From Rhizobacter sp. SG703 (GTDB lineage Bacteria; Pseudomonadota; Gammaproteobacteria; Burkholderiales; Burkholderiaceae_C), in assembly GCF_012275445.1 (NCBI RefSeq), contig NZ_JAAZQK010000005.1:62001-126000 (forward strand): a DNA stretch of 64,000 nucleotides, written 5' to 3'. Made by a program: the position numbers and the translations under genes. Below, one piece after another: positions 31,983-39,590 of the stretch; position 1 is the first letter of the stretch; each line of letters opens with the position of its first letter. The notes under the pieces were generated by a model. It had not been told where the DNA came from and ran no database searches. It worked only from the letters and a program-made list of their open reading frames with translations.

Positions 31983-32034
31983 CGCGGCGCGATGCCCTGC
32001 GGCCAGGGCCAGGGGGTTCGATTCCCCCGCCGCG
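31983..32034 (+). ncRNA. Candidate tRNA-like small RNA beside the RNA-repair locus
   Basis: A 52-nt element folds by eye into three arms. An acceptor-like helix CGCGGC (31983-31988)/GCCGCG (32029-32034). A hairpin GCCCTG-CGGC-CAGGGC (31994-32009). A canonical T-arm GGGGG-TTCGATT-CCCCC (32012-32028) directly abutting the acceptor strand, as in real tRNA. There is no D-arm/anticodon pair of normal size and no CCA. It could be a tRNA mimic of the Y-RNA kind seen near some rtc operons, a decayed tRNA 3' end or an integration scar. It ends 11 bp before the rtcR stop, in the opposite direction. Confidence 0.35.
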
Positions 32035-32045
32035 GCGTCAGGCTG

Positions 32046-33650
32046 TCACCCTTCGGACGTCACCCGGTCCCAGCCGAGGCCGTGCTTCGCGAGGTACTTG
32101 CGCAGCCGGTCGGCATCGTTGACGACGCTACGTTGCCGGCGCGACACGTCGAACAGCTGGCGGCCCGCCTCCGACAGGCTGCGCGAGCGGCGACAGGTCT
32201 GCACGACGGACTGCAGTTGCAGCCGGTCGAACAGGTCGAGCGACGCGGCGGCGTCGCCGAGCAGCGCGTCGAGGTCGACGCCGTCGCTCGTCGGCGCGTC
32301 GCCCGCCGGGTGCTCCCACAGCCAGCGCAGGCGCCGCAACTCGGCATCGACCAGCGCCGACGAGATGCGGCCGCCGTCGGCCAGCGTCGCCAGCCGCGTG
32401 ATGCTGGCCGACAGGTCGCGGAAGTTGCCGCGCCACAGCGCCTCGGGCGATTGCGCGAAGCGCAGGTACTGCGCGCGGGCCTCGGCGTTGAAGCGCACCG
32501 CGCGGCCGTTCTCGGCCGCCGCGCGGGCCAGCAGGTGCTCGATGTTCGGCTCGATGTCTTCCGGCCGCTGCGCCAGGCCCGGCAGCACGTAGCTCCACAG
32601 GTTGATGCGGGCGTACAGGTCTTCGCGGAAGCGGCCCTCGGCCACGTCGACGCGCAGGTCGCGGTGGGTGCCGACCATCAGCTGGAAGTCGCTCGCGACC
32701 TCACGGTCGCTGCCCATCGGGTAGAAGCGCTTCTCCTCCACCGCCTTCAGCAGCATCGCCTGCTCGTCCAGGCCCAGCTCGCCGATCTCGTCCAGGAACA
32801 GCACGCCGCCGTGCGCGCTGCGCAGCAGGCCGGCGCGGTCGGCCGCCGCGCCGGTGAACGCGCCCTTGCGGTGGCCGAACAGCGTGGACGCGGCGCCGTC
32901 GCCATGCAGCGTCGCGCAGTTGACTTCGACGAATTCGCCGCTGAGCTGGTGGCGCGATTTCTTCAGTTCGAACATGCGCCGCGCGAGGTGCGACTTGCCG
33001 GCGCCGGTCGGGCCGGTCAGCAGGATCGGCGCGCGCGAGCGCACCGCCACGCGCTCGATCTCGTCAATCAGCGCATTGAAGGCGCGGTTGCGCGTCGCGA
33101 TGCCGTCCTTCAGGAAGTCGACCGCATCCTGCTGCGCCTGATGGAAGCGCCGCGCCAGCACGTCGTAGCGCGACAGGTCGAGGTCGATCAGCGTCAGGCT
33201 GCCTGGGTTGTCGTGCGTCTGCTTCTTCGGCGGCGCGGTCTGCAGCAGCACGCCGGGGATGAAGCGCGACTCGACCATCAGGAACATGCAGATCTGTGCG
33301 ACGTGCGTGCCGGTGGTGATGTGGGCGCGGTACTGCTCGCGTTCGGTGTCGAACGGGTAGGCGCGAACCCAGTCGTAGAGCGCGCCGTACATCTCGCCGA
33401 AGTCCCACGGGTCGGCCACGTCCATCGGGATCAGGTGCACCAGCGTCTCCGGCGAGACCGAGGCGATATCGCGCTGCACCTGCTGGGCGAGCCCCAGGTG
33501 GCGCGGCGTGTGGATCAGCTCGATGCGATGGACGACGACGTCGGGTTGCTGCACCAGCGAGACGGTGGGACGCCACTTCTCCCAGCGGCCGGCGCCTTGG
33601 CCGGCGTCGAGCTGGGTGCCGAGGAAGCCGACGACGACGGTGTGCTTCAT
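32046..33650 (-). CDS. rtcR: Sigma54-dependent activator of the RNA-repair operon, RtcR
   Basis: 534 aa bacterial enhancer-binding protein. The N-terminal RtcR/CARF-like sensor domain (1-180, KHTVVVGFLGTQLDAG onward) is thought to bind RNA-damage-derived ligands. The central AAA+ domain has GPTGAGKSHLAR, the sigma54-contacting GAFTGA loop (in GHRKGAFTGA) and Walker B GGVLFLDEIGELG. A C-terminal Fis-like helix-turn-helix follows. ATG 33650 starts the conserved MKHTVVV. Divergent from rtcB, which carries a matching sigma54 promoter, so RtcR control of that operon is well supported. Confidence 0.94.
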   Translation of the reverse strand: MKHTVVVGFLGTQLDAGQGAGRWEKWRPTVSLVQQPDVVVHRIELIHTPRHLGLAQQVQRDIASVSPETLVHLIPMDVADPWDFGEMYGALYDWVRAYPFDTEREQYRAHITTGTHVAQICMFLMVESRFIPGVLLQTAPPKKQTHDNPGSLTLIDLDLSRYDVLARRFHQAQQDAVDFLKDGIATRNRAFNALIDEIERVAVRSRAPILLTGPTGAGKSHLARRMFELKKSRHQLSGEFVEVNCATLHGDGAASTLFGHRKGAFTGAAADRAGLLRSAHGGVLFLDEIGELGLDEQAMLLKAVEEKRFYPMGSDREVASDFQLMVGTHRDLRVDVAEGRFREDLYARINLWSYVLPGLAQRPEDIEPNIEHLLARAAAENGRAVRFNAEARAQYLRFAQSPEALWRGNFRDLSASITRLATLADGGRISSALVDAELRRLRWLWEHPAGDAPTSDGVDLDALLGDAAASLDLFDRLQLQSVVQTCRRSRSLSEAGRQLFDVSRRQRSVVNDADRLRKYLAKHGLGWDRVTSEG

Positions 33651-33796
33651 GCGCTGTGTTTCTAGATGAATAGCGGGAATTCTAGGTTCCAGCAGCGTCC
33701 GTTCTTGGCTCTGCGGATCGTTCCAGGCCGTGATGCTGGTGGAAATCCTTGATGTGACATGCACTTGCGATGACACGCCCGATGCCGCGGATGTGC

Positions 33797-33812
33797 TGGC
33801 ACGCTCGCTGCA
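33797..33812 (+). promoter_or_regulatory. Sigma54 (-24/-12) promoter of rtcB
   Basis: TGGCACG (33797-33803), 4 bp, CTGCA (33808-33812): one base off the consensus TGGCACG-N4-TTGCA, with exact GG to GC spacing, about 29 bp before ATG 33841. An imperfect inverted repeat TTCCAG...CTGGtGGAA near 33721-33755 lies upstream and is a possible RtcR enhancer site. Confidence 0.82.
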
Positions 33813-33840
33813 ATATCGAAGAACTTACGAAAGAAGAATC

Positions 33841-35070
33841 ATGGAAACCCTGAAGAACTACGACACCGAAACCATCGACGGCGGCGTGCCCGTCAAGATG
33901 TGGACCCGCGGCGTGCCGGTCGAGGCCGAGGCGAAGAAGCAGCTCGCGAACGCGGCCCGACTGCCGGTCGTCTTCAAGCACATCGCGGCGATGCCCGACG
34001 TGCACCTGGGCATCGGCGCGACGGTCGGCTCGGTGATTCCGACGCTGCGCGCGATCATCCCGGCCGCGGTCGGTGTCGACATCGGCTGCGGGATGATGGC
34101 CTGCAAGACCACGCTGCGCGCGGAAGACCTGCCGGACAACCTGGGCCCGCTGCGTGCGGCGATCGAGCGCTCGGTGCCGCACGGCTCGACGCCGCGCCAC
34201 CGCGGCCGCGACCAGGGCAGCTGGGAGAACCCGCCGGAGACCGTCGACCAGGTGTGGGCGACGCTCGTCGACGAGTTCGATGCGCTGTGCGAGCTGCACC
34301 CGCGCCTGAAGAACACCAACAACCGCAAGCACCTCGGCACGCTGGGGGGCGGCAACCACTTCATCGAGGTCTGCCTCGACGAAGCGGGCGCGGTGTGGTT
34401 CATGCTGCACTCGGGTTCGCGCGGTGTCGGCAATGCGATCGGCACCCACTTCATCGAGCTGGCGAAGAAGGATGCCGAAGCGAACCAGCGCAACCTGCCC
34501 GACCAGGACCTGGCGTACTTCGAGGAAGGCGCGCAGTACTTCGGCGATTACGTGCGCGGGGTCGGCTGGGCGCAGAAGTTCGCGGCCCGCAACCGCGAGG
34601 TGATGATGACCAACCTGATCGCCACCGTGCGCCAGGTGATCGCGAAGCCGTTCGAGACGCACGTCGAGGCGGTCAACTGCCACCACAACTACGTGCAGCA
34701 GGAGCGCCACTTCGGCGAAGAGGTGTTCGTGACCCGCAAGGGCGCGGTCAGCGCGAAGCGCGGCCAGATGGGGATCATCCCGGGCAGCATGGGCGCGCGC
34801 AGCTTCATCGTGCGCGGCCTCGGCAACCCGGAGAGCTTCGACAGCTGCAGCCACGGCGCCGGTCGCGTGATGAGCCGCACGAAGGCGAAGAAGCTGTTCA
34901 GCGTCGAGGACCACGCGAAGGCGACCGAAGGGGTCGAATGCCGCAAGGATGCCGACGTCATCGACGAGATCCCGATGGCCTACAAGGACATCGACGCGGT
35001 GATGGAAGCGCAGAAGGACCTCGTGGAGGTCGTGCACACGCTGAAGCAGGTGGTGTGCGTGAAGGGATAG
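33841..35070 (+). CDS. rtcB: RNA-splicing ligase RtcB
   Basis: Mn2+/GTP-dependent ligase that joins 2',3'-cyclic-phosphate (or 3'-phosphate) RNA ends to 5'-OH ends. 409 aa. Metal and nucleotide residues are in place: GVDIGCGMM (Cys ligand), SVPHG, GTLGGGNHFIEV, HSGSRGVGN, and SCSHGAGRVMSR containing the His that is guanylylated in E. coli RtcB. ATG 33841 follows the sigma54 promoter at a fitting distance; the frame upstream is unconserved. First gene of rtcB-HEAT protein-rtcA. Confidence 0.96.
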   Translation: METLKNYDTETIDGGVPVKMWTRGVPVEAEAKKQLANAARLPVVFKHIAAMPDVHLGIGATVGSVIPTLRAIIPAAVGVDIGCGMMACKTTLRAEDLPDNLGPLRAAIERSVPHGSTPRHRGRDQGSWENPPETVDQVWATLVDEFDALCELHPRLKNTNNRKHLGTLGGGNHFIEVCLDEAGAVWFMLHSGSRGVGNAIGTHFIELAKKDAEANQRNLPDQDLAYFEEGAQYFGDYVRGVGWAQKFAARNREVMMTNLIATVRQVIAKPFETHVEAVNCHHNYVQQERHFGEEVFVTRKGAVSAKRGQMGIIPGSMGARSFIVRGLGNPESFDSCSHGAGRVMSRTKAKKLFSVEDHAKATEGVECRKDADVIDEIPMAYKDIDAVMEAQKDLVEVVHTLKQVVCVKG

Positions 35071-35079
35071 GAGGAGAAG

Positions 35080-36459
35080 ATGAACACCTGGTTGAGCCGA
35101 TGGCTCGGCAGGCCGGCCGACGGCGCGGATGGCGTCGAGGCTTGGCTGGACGCGGCTGCGTCGCCGGACGGCCACGAGCGGCAGGCGGCGGTCGTGGCGC
35201 TGGCCGCGAGCGATGACCCGCGTGCGCTGCGCATGCTGCTGGTGCGGGTCAACGATTGGGTCCCGCAGGTGCGGCAGGCGGCCGCGCAGGCGGTGCTGGC
35301 GTGGCTGGACGAGCGCCGCCTCGACGGCTGGCGGCAGGCGCTGCCGGCGCTGTTGCGGTTGCGCCAGGCGCGCCGCGTCGATCACCGCGCGTTGCTGCAG
35401 GCGATCGAGGACTTCCTGTCGACGCCGGGACACCTGGCGCAGGTCGGGGTCGGTTTGGCGGCATCCGAACGAGAGGCGTCGCGCTTTCTGTTTCTGTTGA
35501 GCGCGAAGAAGTGCTGCGACGACGCATCGGGCCGTGCGTTGTTGTCGGACGGCCTGCGGTCGAATGACGTGGTGATTGCCAGCGCGGCGGTTCAACGTGC
35601 TGCAGCACTGCCGGTGGCGCCATGGCGTCTGCAGCTGCTGCTCGACGCGTGTCATGGCAAGTTCGCCGTGGTGCGTGCCGCCGGCCTGCGGGCGTTGGCG
35701 GCAGGTCCCGAGGGTGCCGAGCCGGCGCTGCTGCAGGCGCTGTGCGTCGACCGCAGTGCGAGCGTGCGAGCGCTGGCCGTGGCGGCACTGTCGCCACCGC
35801 TACTCGTCGAGGTCGACCAGCGCGCCTGGGCCGGCGTGCACGACACGTCGTTGCCGAGCGGGCGGCGCGTCGCGATGCTTCGGCTGCTGCGCGAGCGGCG
35901 GCATCCGGGGGTTCCCGCGCTGTGCCGCGAGCTGACCGGCGACGGTGCCGTCGCGGTGCGGGTCGCGGCCTACGAGGGAGGGCTGGCCGAGCCCGGTGCG
36001 GACCTGCCGATGCTGATCGAGCGCTGCGTGCTCGACGCCTCGCCGCGCGTGCAGCGACTGGCGGTGAAAGCCGTCGTTCGCGGCGCTCCGGCGCCGTCGG
36101 CTGAACGTGCGAGGCAACTGGTCTATGCGCTCGGTTCGCGGCAGGCGATGGGGATCGCGTTGCAACTGATGGACCGTGCGTCGCCGTGGGACCGCGCGTG
36201 GTTCGTGCTGACGATGCTGGCCGACCGCGCGCTGCCGGAGCCGGCATCGCGGCTGGCGACCGAGGGGCTGCGGGCGTGGCAGGTCGACATGGACCGCTGC
36301 TTCGTGACGCCGACGCGAGCGCAGCAGCACAGCGTGCAAGCCGCGTGGCACGACGCGCAGGCGTCGATCGACGGACCAATGCGAGCGGCGGTGAGATTCC
36401 GGCTCGGGTCGTTCGGGATCGCGGTCGATCGCACGACGGACAACGACAACAAGGAATGA
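35080..36459 (+). CDS. HEAT-repeat-like protein between rtcB and rtcA
   Basis: 459 aa, not matched to a named family by eye. Most of it is repeating amphipathic helix pairs of HEAT/armadillo style, for example ERQAAVVALAASDDPRALRM, VPQVRQAAAQAVLAW, FAVVRAAGLRALAAGPEG and SASVRALAVAALS. There are no catalytic motifs, signal peptide or membrane helices. It begins 9 bp after rtcB and overlaps rtcA by 4 bp (ATGA), so it is co-translated with the RNA-repair enzymes. A scaffold or RNA-binding role in repair is an inference from position. Confidence 0.8.
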   Translation: MNTWLSRWLGRPADGADGVEAWLDAAASPDGHERQAAVVALAASDDPRALRMLLVRVNDWVPQVRQAAAQAVLAWLDERRLDGWRQALPALLRLRQARRVDHRALLQAIEDFLSTPGHLAQVGVGLAASEREASRFLFLLSAKKCCDDASGRALLSDGLRSNDVVIASAAVQRAAALPVAPWRLQLLLDACHGKFAVVRAAGLRALAAGPEGAEPALLQALCVDRSASVRALAVAALSPPLLVEVDQRAWAGVHDTSLPSGRRVAMLRLLRERRHPGVPALCRELTGDGAVAVRVAAYEGGLAEPGADLPMLIERCVLDASPRVQRLAVKAVVRGAPAPSAERARQLVYALGSRQAMGIALQLMDRASPWDRAWFVLTMLADRALPEPASRLATEGLRAWQVDMDRCFVTPTRAQQHSVQAAWHDAQASIDGPMRAAVRFRLGSFGIAVDRTTDNDNKE

Positions 36460-37499
36460 CGATGATCGAACTCGATGGTGCCGCCGGGGAGGGTGGCGGA
36501 CAGATCCTGCGCAGCGCGTTGGCGCTCGCGATGTGCACCGGCCAGGGCTTGCTGCTGCACAACATCCGCGCCCGCCGGCCCAAGCCGGGCCTGATGCGAC
36601 AGCACCTGGCCTGCGTGCAGGCGGCGCAGGCGGTCAGCGGCGCGCGGGTGCAGGGCGCCGAGGCCGGCTCGACGTCGCTGGTCTTCGAGCCCGGCACGGT
36701 GTGCGCCGGCGACCATGTGTTCAGCGTCGGTACCGCCGGCAGCGCGACGCTGGTGCTGCAGACCGTGTGGCCGGCGTTGATGCTGGCCGCCGGCACGAGC
36801 AGGCTGACGCTGGGCGGCGGCACCCACAACCCGATGGCGCCGCCGTTCCACTTCATCGAGCGCTGCTATGCGCCGCTGATGCACCGCCTGGGCGCGGGCA
36901 GCCGGCTGCAGCTGCGCCGGCACGGCTTCTTTCCGGCGGGCGGCGGCGAGTTCGTCGCCGAGATCCTGCCGGCCGTCGATGGCTTGCAGCCGTACGACCT
37001 GCTGGAGCGCGGGCCGTTGAACAGCGCGTACGCGGAAGCGCTGGCGGCGGCCATCCCGCGCAGCGTGGCATCGCGCGAACTTGCGATCCTGCAGCGCGAG
37101 TTCGGTTGGCCCGACGATGCCTTGCAGGTGCCGACGCTGCGCCAGAACGAGGGCCCCGGCAACGCGCTGATGGCGACGCTCGTGCACGAGCACGTCACCG
37201 AGCTGGCGATCAGCTTCGGCGAGCGCGGCCGCAGTGCCGAGCAGGTCGCGTTGTCGCTCGCCGCCGAGCTGCGGGCCTACCAGGCCGGCAGCGGCGCGCT
37301 CGGCCCGCACCTGGCGGACCAGTGGGTGCTGCCGTTGGCACTGGCGGTGTGGCGCAGCGGCCGACCGGCCCGTTTCAGCTGCACCGAACTGACCGAGCAT
37401 GCGCGGACGAACTTCGCGGTGATCGAGCGGTTCCTGCCGGTGCGAATCGGGACGGGTGGATCCGACGGGAACCGGCTTGTTGGCGTGGACCTCCTGTGA
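36456..37499 (+). CDS. rtcA: RNA 3'-terminal phosphate cyclase
   Basis: Converts RNA 3'-phosphates to 2',3'-cyclic phosphates using ATP, generating RtcB substrates. 347 aa (E. coli 338). DGAAGEGGGQILRSALALAM at the N-terminus, GGGTHNPMAPPFHF near 120, PAGGGEF near 155 and near the end TEHARTNFAVIERFLPV, whose His matches the adenylylated His of E. coli RtcA. ATG 36456 overlaps the HEAT gene stop; ATG 36462 is an alternative two codons in. Confidence 0.95.
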   Translation: MTMIELDGAAGEGGGQILRSALALAMCTGQGLLLHNIRARRPKPGLMRQHLACVQAAQAVSGARVQGAEAGSTSLVFEPGTVCAGDHVFSVGTAGSATLVLQTVWPALMLAAGTSRLTLGGGTHNPMAPPFHFIERCYAPLMHRLGAGSRLQLRRHGFFPAGGGEFVAEILPAVDGLQPYDLLERGPLNSAYAEALAAAIPRSVASRELAILQREFGWPDDALQVPTLRQNEGPGNALMATLVHEHVTELAISFGERGRSAEQVALSLAAELRAYQAGSGALGPHLADQWVLPLALAVWRSGRPARFSCTELTEHARTNFAVIERFLPVRIGTGGSDGNRLVGVDLL

Positions 37500-37543
37500 T
37501 GTCGGGTGCCTGCCGGCCCGCTTCGGCGGCTACCCTGCGACAC

Positions 37544-37582
37544 GGGCCTTCGACAGGCTCAGTCCCTGCTCAGGGCGAACGG
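37544..37582 (+). repeat. 38-bp interspersed repeat, copy 1 (contains the stop of the ADP-ribosylhydrolase gene)
   Basis: From position 37545 it reads GGCCTTCGACAGGCTCAG then TCCCTGCTCAGGGCGAACGG. It matches the complement of 55423-55460 with one mismatch in 38. It lies between convergent rtcA and the ADP-ribosylhydrolase gene and supplies the latter's last residues and stop codon. Self-complementary parts (CCCTG..CAGGG) could act as a bidirectional terminator. Confidence 0.8.
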
Positions 37583-38502
37583 GAGGAGGGAGCGCTGCTC
37601 TTTGCGAGCAACGCGTCCGCCAGCCTCTCGATCTCGTCGCGCTGGTGCAGCCGCACCAGCCAGCGCGCGGGGATGCCGGCCTTGCCGTAGTGCGCGCCGG
37701 CCAGTTGGCCGACGATCGCGGCCGTGGTGTCGGCGTCGTCGCCGAGGTTGGCCGCGCGCAGCACCGCGGCCTCGAAGCTGTCGGTGTGCGCGAAGCACCA
37801 CAGCGCGGCTTCGAGCGATGCCACGCAGTAGCCGGTGCCGGCGATCTGCGATTCGCGCTTGTGCAGGTAGTCGCGCGCCGCGATCGCCTGCACCTTCGGC
37901 ATCGTCGGTGCCGCGAGCCGGCTCGACAGGATCGCGTCCTTCGGGTGGCCGTCGAGCGCATGGCACAGCAGCTCGGCGAACAACGCGCAGCATTCCACCG
38001 CCTCGGCGGTCGCGTGCGTGGTGGCCGAGCTGCGGCGGGCCAGGTCCATCGCGGCCGCCATGTCCGGATGGCCGAACAGCACCGCCGGCGCGAGCCGCAT
38101 CAGCGAGCCGTTGCCGGCGCTCATCGGGTCGGTGGAGCCGGCCATCGGGTCGCGTGTCTGCAGGTAGCGCTGCAGCGCGGCCGACACGGTGACGCCGATG
38201 TCGAAGCAGCTGCCGGTCGAACTCAGGTAGCCGTGATGCCACCAGTTCACATAGCGGTTCATCTGGTCCGCGGCGTCGAAGCCGCGGCGCTCGACCAGGC
38301 TGGTCGCGAGGCACAGTGCCATCGAGGTGTCGTCGGTCCACTCGCCGGCCTTCAGCCCGAACGGGCCGCCGCCCACCATGTCGGTGATCGGCTGGAAGCT
38401 GCCGCGGCGTCGGAATTCCAGCGTGGTGCCGACCGCGTCGCCGCAGGCCAGCCCGAGCAGGCATCCGCGGAAGCGGTCGCGCAGGGCGGTTTCGTCCTTC
38501 AT
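37570..38502 (-). CDS. ADP-ribosylglycohydrolase (DraG-like)
   Basis: 310 aa of the ADP-ribosyl-hydrolase family, which removes ADP-ribose from proteins or other acceptors. Metal-binding signatures are present: LACGDAVGTTLEF (about 18), GEWTDDTSMAL (about 52), GNGSLMRLAP (about 130) and LGDDADTTAAIVGQLAGA near 265. The final SSRSP is encoded by the interspersed repeat. ATG 38502 overlaps the NadM-Nudix stop by 4 bp, making it the last gene of the NAD operon. A link between NAD supply and ADP-ribosylation turnover is an inference from position. Confidence 0.88.
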   Translation of the reverse strand: MKDETALRDRFRGCLLGLACGDAVGTTLEFRRRGSFQPITDMVGGGPFGLKAGEWTDDTSMALCLATSLVERRGFDAADQMNRYVNWWHHGYLSSTGSCFDIGVTVSAALQRYLQTRDPMAGSTDPMSAGNGSLMRLAPAVLFGHPDMAAAMDLARRSSATTHATAEAVECCALFAELLCHALDGHPKDAILSSRLAAPTMPKVQAIAARDYLHKRESQIAGTGYCVASLEAALWCFAHTDSFEAAVLRAANLGDDADTTAAIVGQLAGAHYGKAGIPARWLVRLHQRDEIERLADALLAKSSAPSSRSP

Positions 38503-39590
38503 CGCGGCGTCAGTCCCAGGAAGTGATCGAGCATGTGGAAGTGGTCGTCGAGGAACTGGTCCTCGAGGGCGTTCAGCTCGCCGATCGGCGTCCACAGCGC
38601 GGCCGCGGCGTCGTCGCCGGCCACCACCTCGGGCAGCTCGCGGTCGCCCAGGTCGAAGTGATGGGCATGGGTGATCGTGCGGCCGCGCTGGCTGCGGTCG
38701 GGGTGGTCGAACACTGCGGTTTCGCGCAGGCACTGGCGCATGCTGGCATCGAGCAGGTGCAGCTGGGTCTCTTCGCGCAGTTCGCGCAGTGCCGACTGGT
38801 AGGTCGTCTCGCGCGCTTCGATGAAACCGCCCGGCACCGCATACAAGCCCTTGCCGGGCGCCCGGCCGCGGCGCACCAGCAGCACATGACCGGCGCATTG
38901 CACGATCGCGTCGACGGTGACGAAGACCGGCGGGTACGGCGAGCCGGCCCACGACGCGTGGTAGCCCTTCAGCATCCGCCATTCGGCGGCCAGCGCGCCG
39001 AACAGCGGCAGCCGCGACCAGGCGCGCAGGAAGCCGAGCGTCGTCGACGGCGCCTGGCCGACCAGCGCGGCGAGCGTTGCGTCGACATCGTCGGGCGCAC
39101 AGGCGAAGAACGCGTCGCGCAGCGCGGTGCCGTCGGCCGCCGCGATGCGCTCGACGCCGTGCAGCCGCCAGCCCGGAAAGCCTTGCAGGTACTCGCTGGT
39201 CGCGTCCTTGAAATGCCCGACCAGCCCGATCGATCCGAGCCGCGGATCGGTCCGCTTCGCGATCAGCGCGTGCACGCCGTCGTGCACCGCCTTCAGCCAG
39301 CGCGCTTCGTCGTAGTAGTCGCGCACCGGCAGGAAGTCGATGCGGCTGCGCTCGTCCTCGGGCACCGCGAGCCGGATCATCTCGGCCCGTTCTTCCCAGC
39401 TGAACGGGTTCTTCGGCGAGCGCGCCTGGTGCGCCGAGCCGATCACGACGATGACCTGCGGCGCGATCGCCAGCGCCTGGTTCAGCAGCGCCAGGTGGCC
39501 GTTGTGGAACGGCTGGAAACGGCCGATGTAGACCGCGGTGTCGTGGTGCAGGCCAAGCACTGCCGGGGAGTGCGACGGGATGGTTCTCAT
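38499..39590 (-). CDS. Bifunctional NMN adenylyltransferase / Nudix hydrolase
   Basis: 363 aa. N-terminal NadM-type nucleotidyltransferase (about 15-190) with YIGRFQPFHNGHLALL, containing the HxGH motif; it makes NAD from NMN and ATP. C-terminal Nudix domain with GGFIEARETTYQSALRELRE plus ET, a Nudix box in which the usual late Gly is Gln; such domains hydrolyse ADP-ribose. ATG 39590 overlaps the nadE stop by 4 bp. The combination occurs in several NAD-salvage operons. Confidence 0.92.
   Translation of the reverse strand: MRTIPSHSPAVLGLHHDTAVYIGRFQPFHNGHLALLNQALAIAPQVIVVIGSAHQARSPKNPFSWEERAEMIRLAVPEDERSRIDFLPVRDYYDEARWLKAVHDGVHALIAKRTDPRLGSIGLVGHFKDATSEYLQGFPGWRLHGVERIAAADGTALRDAFFACAPDDVDATLAALVGQAPSTTLGFLRAWSRLPLFGALAAEWRMLKGYHASWAGSPYPPVFVTVDAIVQCAGHVLLVRRGRAPGKGLYAVPGGFIEARETTYQSALRELREETQLHLLDASMRQCLRETAVFDHPDRSQRGRTITHAHHFDLGDRELPEVVAGDDAAAALWTPIGELNALEDQFLDDHFHMLDHFLGLTPR

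Noticed and set aside
31940-32040. A complete tRNA gene around the GGTTCGATTCC motif.
   Set aside because: No matching 7-bp acceptor 5' strand at the expected distance, no D-arm, no anticodon arm of normal form and no CCA; reported only as a tRNA-like fold.
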